From Acidobacteriota bacterium (GTDB taxonomy: Bacteria > Acidobacteriota > Thermoanaerobaculia > Multivoradales > J023): DNA of 36,271 nt. Shown here piece by piece: positions 27,801-33,800 of this stretch. The stretch spans positions 1 through 36,271 of the forward strand of contig JAJCXO010000003.1 in the NCBI GenBank assembly GCA_029263395.1, read 5' to 3'. The stretch's first letter is position 1. Each line of letters begins with the position of its first letter. The position numbers and the translations under genes were made by a program. The notes under the pieces were generated by a model, which saw nothing but the letters and a program-made list of their open reading frames with translations, was not told where the DNA came from and ran no database searches.

Positions 27801-30800
27801 GCACCGACCGGGGGCCGGCTGACCGGGTGGAGTTGCCGATCGGTCGTCCGATATCAAACAGCCAGGTCTATCTGCTCGACAGCGATGGCTCGCCGGTACC
27901 GGCAGGAATTGTGGGCGAGCTTTTTATCGGTGGAACGGGGGTGGCCCGAGGTTACCAGGGGCAGGCCGCCCTGACGGCGGCGCGTTTCCTACCCGATGGC
28001 TTGAACGGTCGGCGTGGGGCGCGTCTGTATCGCACCGGCGACCTGGCACGATTCGAGAGCGGTGGATTCCTGCAGTATCTTGGTCGGCGTGACCATCAGG
28101 TGAAGGTGAGGGGCTTTCGGGTCGAACTCGGCGAGATCGAGGCGGCGCTGATGGCCCATCCTGCGGTCGGTGAGGCGGTCGCAACTGCCCATGACGACAC
28201 CTCCTCTGGAACCCGCCTGGCAGCCTATGTTACGGCGAGATCCGGTTCCGTGATTCCGCTTTCGGCGCGGGAATTACGACAGTCCCTCGCTGACAGAGTG
28301 CCAGAGTACATGGTGCCAGCGGCGATTACTGTAGTCGTCGCGCTGCCCCGCACCGCTACCGGTAAGGTGGACCGCGACGCGCTGCCGGAGCCGGAGTGGG
28401 GCGGTTCGCAAGATCTCGAGCACGTGGCACCGAGTAACCCGCGAGAGGCCCTGCTGGCCGAGATCTGGTCGGAGGTGTTGGGAGTCGACAAGGTTGGCAC
28501 GGGAGACAGCTTTTTCGAGCTCGGCGGTGACTCGATCCTGAGTATCCAGGTGGTGTCACGACTCCACCGCATGGGTCTAAAGCTGACACCGTGGGATGTG
28601 TTCCAGCACCCGACCGTGGCCGAGCTGGTACCGATGATCGAGGATCTCGAGCCACCCCAGGAGCAGCCTGCAGAGGTCGCGGGCGACGTTCCGCTGACTC
28701 CGGTTCAGCGCTGGTTCTGGGAACAGGCGTTGGAGCGGCCGGCCCATTGGAACCTGCCGTTAATGCTGACCGTTGGCGAACGACTGGTAGCGGCTCCCCT
28801 GGGCAGAACTCTGGCGGCGCTGGTCGAGCATCACGATGCCTTGCGTCTGCGCTACCGGCAGCACGAGGGAGAGTGGCGGCAGACTTATGGTGATGCTGCC
28901 GACGGTTGGCCGCTGGCGGAGGTTGACCTGTCCGCATTGTCCGAGGGCTTGGTCGAGGGTGAGATGCGGCGTTGCAGCCAGGTTGTCCAGGCGAGTCTCG
29001 ACTTGTCGGTGGGGCCATTGGCCAGAGCGGTGCTCTTCCGGCGTAGCCGAGAGGTGACGGATCGCTTGCTGTTGGTGATACACCATCTGGTGGTGGATGG
29101 AGTTTCGTGGCGGATTTTGCTCGAAGACCTCGAGGCCGGATATCGCCATGCCGCGATGGGCAGGCCGCTAGCTCTGCCGGAGAAGACGGCGTCTTTCAAG
29201 GCCTGGTCCGAAGGTCTGGAATCCTACGCAAGCTCGCAGCAGCTGCGCTCCGAGGAAGGTTATTGGGCGGCGGTGGAGCACAGCCCGGTCGCCGAGCTGC
29301 CGTTGGATATTGCTGAAGGGGCCAACATCGAAGGGGCGGTGGAGGTTTTCGAAGCGCAGCTCGACGAGGCCGCGACGCGAGCCCTGTTGCAGCAGGTGCC
29401 AGCAGTCTATCGAACAGAGATCCAAGATCTGCTGCTGGCGGCGCTGGTGGAGAGTTTCGAGAGCTGGACTGGCCAGCGGCATCTGCTGCTGTCACTAGAG
29501 GGGCACGGTCGCGAGCAGGAAGTGGTGCCGGGGGCCGAGCTCACCCGAACCGTCGGCTGGTTCAGCAGCGTTTATCCAGTCTTTTTGGACCTGAGAAACA
29601 CCAGTCGGCCGAGGGAGACGATCCAAGCGATCAAGGAACAGCTGCGAGCGGTACCGCGGCGGGGCATCGGATACGGCCTGCTGCGTTACCTCGCTGACGA
29701 TTCAGCGGTTGCCGCCAGCCAACCTGAGCAGCCGGCGGTGATGTTCAACTACTTCGGCCAGCTCGATCGATCCCTTGCCGGTGACGAGGGTTTCGGTCTC
29801 GCCGAGGAAGACGGTGGCGCCGCGATCGATGCCTGCGCTATGCGACAACCGGTGCTCGAGGTCAACTGCGGTGTCACCGGCGGCCGGCTGAGAGTCGGCT
29901 TCCGCTATAGCCGCCATCTGCACCGCCGGACGACGATCGAGGCGCTGGTGGAGCGTTACCTTTCGAGCCTGCGAGGGTTGCTCACACACTGCCTGTCGCC
30001 GGAGGCCGGCGGCTTGAGTCCGTCTGACTTGCCGTTGGCGGGCCTCGACCAGACTCGCCTCGATCATCTGCTCGAACGCTTCGATCGTCAGCAGATCGAA
30101 GACGTCTACCGTTTGAGCCCGATGCAGCAGGGGATGTTCTTTCACGTCCTCTCAGAGCCTGACCTCGGGCTCTATGTCGGCCGCATGTATGTTGATCTTC
30201 TCGGCCCTCTCGACCGGCAGGCCTTTCGTCTGGCCTGGCGGGACGTTGCCCGCCGTCACCCCTCGTTGCGCATGGCTTTTGTGTGGGAGGACCTCGACGA
30301 GCCACTGCAGGTGGTCCATCGAGAAGTGCCGACCGCCTGGCGAGAACTCGACTGGAGTGGGCTGTCCGGAACCGAACAGGGACGTCGGTTCGAGGCGTTG
30401 CTGCACGACCCGTCAGGGTTCAATTTCGACCTATCGCAGCCACCGCTGACCCGGCTGACCCTGGTCTGTTTGGAAGAGCAAGTCCATCGGCTGGTTTGGG
30501 ACCATCATCAGACAGTGCTGGACGGCTGGAGCCTGCCGATCATCTGGCGAGAGGTTGTAGAGCTTTATCGCGGTCGGGTCCAGGGGGCGGAGATCAAGTT
30601 GCCAGTCGCCACCCCTTACCGTGACTACATCGCCTGGTTGGATCGTCAGGATGACGATGTGGCGCGCGAGTTCTGGCAAGCTGATCTCGCCGGGTTCTCG
30701 CAGCCGACGACAGTCGCTGTCGGGCGCCGCACGTCACAGCTCACCGGCGCTTCGTCTCAGAGCCTGCGTCGAACAGAGTTGGGGCAAGAGCTAACGCAAG

Positions 30801-33800
30801 CTCTCACCTCCCTGGCGCGGGATCGAGGGGTAACGCTCAACGTTCTGATTGTCGGCGCCTGGTCGTTATTGCTGAGCCGTTACACCGACCGCGAAGACGT
30901 GCTCTTCGGGGTCACGATGTCGGGGCGTCCAGGGAATCTCGACGGGGTTGATTCGATCGTTGGGCTTTTCATCAACACACTGCCGTTGCGGATCGCGGCT
31001 CCCGCTCATGAGCGGCTACTGCCCTGGATTTCCTACTTGCAGCGACGGCAGGTCGAGGTCGGCAAGCACCAGCACACGCCGCTGATGCAGATCCAGGGCT
31101 GGAGTGAGCTCGGACGCGGTCGGTCGCTGTTCGAGAGTTTCCTGGTGTTTCAGAATTATCCCACCGGCGAAGGCATAGAGGTGATGGGGCTGCGTCTTGG
31201 CCAGGTGCGCGAGATCGAGCGGGCCAATTATCCGCTGGTGGTGGTCGCGGTGCCTGGTGAGCGGCTGCACCTCGAGATCAGCTTCGACAGCGCGACCATA
31301 GACGGGGTCGCGGTGGGTCGAATGTGTGCCCATTTGCAAAACTTGCTCGGGGGTATGGTGGAGAGCTCGCGAGCCGTCCTGCGCTCGCTGCGGCTGTTGA
31401 GCCGGGCGGAGTGCTGGCAGATGACGGCGGAGTGGAACGGTGGCCCCGCGCTGCCCCAACCAGGACTAGTGCCGCAGTTGCTAGCTGGCGTTGCGCGTAG
31501 TCGGCCGGCGGCAACGGCAGTTGTGGCGGATGGAGAAGAGTTCAGCCACGGTGACCTGGATTCGCGGGTGAGTCGCTTGGCCGCCTACTTGCAAAGCCAG
31601 GGGGTTGGACCCGACGAGCGGGTTGGCCTGTGTGTCGAGCGCACCGTGGATTTGGCGGTGGGCGTGTTGGGGATCTGGCGGGCTGGCGGTGCTTACGTAC
31701 CGCTCGATGCCGGCCTGCCTGAGGTAAGGCTCCAGGCAATGTTGCGAGGGGCGGCGATCCGGGTCGTCGTGACGTTAGGGGCACTGGCTCCAAGCCTGCC
31801 GCTGCAGAGTGAGCGGCTGGTTTGTATGGACGAGGTCGACTGGGACCAGAGCTTCGGTCTGAACGAGCCCGCGCAGGACCCCGCGTCTCTGGCCTACGTC
31901 ATGTACACCTCAGGCTCAACCGGTGAGCCAAAGGGTGTTGCGATCAGCCACGCAGCTCTTGCGAGTTACGCCACTGAGGCCGTGGAACGATTTCGCCTGG
32001 GGCCAGGGGACCGCGTGCTGCAGTTTTCGCCATTGTCATTCAACGTGGTGATGGAGGAGTTGTTGCCGGTCTGGCTGGCTGGCGGTGCCGTGGTGCTAGA
32101 ACGGCAGGTTGACCAGCTGGCACCACGCGATCTCGGCGACCTGATCGCGACGCGTCAAGTCACGGGGTTGGAGCTGCCGGCGGGCTACTGGCACGAATGG
32201 GTTGATGAGCTGGCACATTCCGGCGATCGGCCACCGGCGAGCTTGCGTTTCGTGATCCTGGGTTGCGAGAAGCCGCATCCGGACCGGGTCGCGACGTGGC
32301 TTCCTTGGAAGGTTCCGCTGATCAACATCTTTGGCCTAACCGAGACGTCGATTACCTCGACGCTCTACCGTACCGACGAAGGGCCAGCGGATCGAGTCGA
32401 GCTGCCGATCGGCCGTCCGATTGCCAACAGTCGCGTGTACCTGTTGGCCAGCCAGGGTGAGTTGGTGCCGATGGGAGTAACGGGAGAGCTCTTTATCGGC
32501 GGCATGGGACTAGCTCGCGGCTATCTGGGGCAGCCAGGCTTGACAGCGCAACGTTTTGTTCCCGATCGCCTGAGCAGCGCGCTCGGGGCACGCCTCTATC
32601 GCACCGGGGACTTGGCAAGGTTCGAGCGCGATGGGATCTTGGAGTTCTTGGGCCGTCGCGATCACCAAGTCAAAGTTCGCGGGTTCCGCATCGAGCTGGC
32701 GGAGATCGAGGCCGCCTTGAGGAGCCATCCGGCGGTCGGTGAGGCGGTGGTGGTGGCTCATCACGGCGAAACCTCGGGAGCTCGCCTCGCCGCTTACCTG
32801 GTGCCGCTGAGCACCGGTGCGGAGGAGCTCTCCCAACCAGAGTTGAGGACGTTCCTGGGGCAGATGGTGCCCGACTACATGATTCCGGCAGCCTTGACGG
32901 AGGTGGCGGAGCTGCCGCGTACGGCCACCGGCAAGGTGGACCGAAATGCCCTGCCAGTCCCTGCATGGGGGCGGTCTGAAACGATCGAATACCAGGCGCC
33001 TCGCGACTCGCGTGAAAAACTACTGGCCGAGGTCTGGGCCGAGGTGTTGGGCGTCGATCAGGTGGCCATTGGAGCCAACTTCTTCGAGCTCGGCGGTGAC
33101 TCGATCCTCAGTATCCAGATGGTGTCTCGAGCCCACCGTCGCGGCCTCCGTTTGACCCCTCGGGACATATTCCAGCACCCAACGATCGCCCAGCTGGCGG
33201 TGGTCGCACGAGCTGTCACTGCGGATTCCGCCGTTGACCAGGGACCAGTGGAGGGGTCGGCTGAGTTGACCCCAATACAACACTGGTTCTTCGAGCAGGT
33301 CACTCATCGTCCCGGGCATTGGAACCTGTCGGTTTTCCTGAACGTTAATCAGCATTTGGAGTCCGGCGCCTTAGAGCAGGCACTGGCAGCCTTGGTGATC
33401 CACCACGATGCACTGCGCCTGCGTTTCCCTATGAGTGGCGGCGTCCGCCGCCCGCAGCACGGCGCTGCGCCCGGAGCTTGGCCACTTCTCGTGGTGGACT
33501 GGAGCGGGTTGCCGCCGTCGTCGTCGGATGGGCTGCTGGAAAGCACCGGGACGCAAGTCCAGTCGGCGTTGGATCTCGTGCAGGGACCCCTGGCGCGGGC
33601 GGTGCTCTACCGCACCGCGGCTGGTGACCGGCTGCTGTTGGCGGTTCATCACCTGGTGGTGGATGGGGTGTCCTGGCGGATCCTGCTCGAGGATCTGGAG
33701 ACCGCTTACGGCCAGGTGCTCGCCGGCCGGTCGGTGGAGCTACCGGCCAAGACAACGTCGTTCAAGGCCTGGGCCCAAGGTCTGCAGGCGTACGCCCGCA

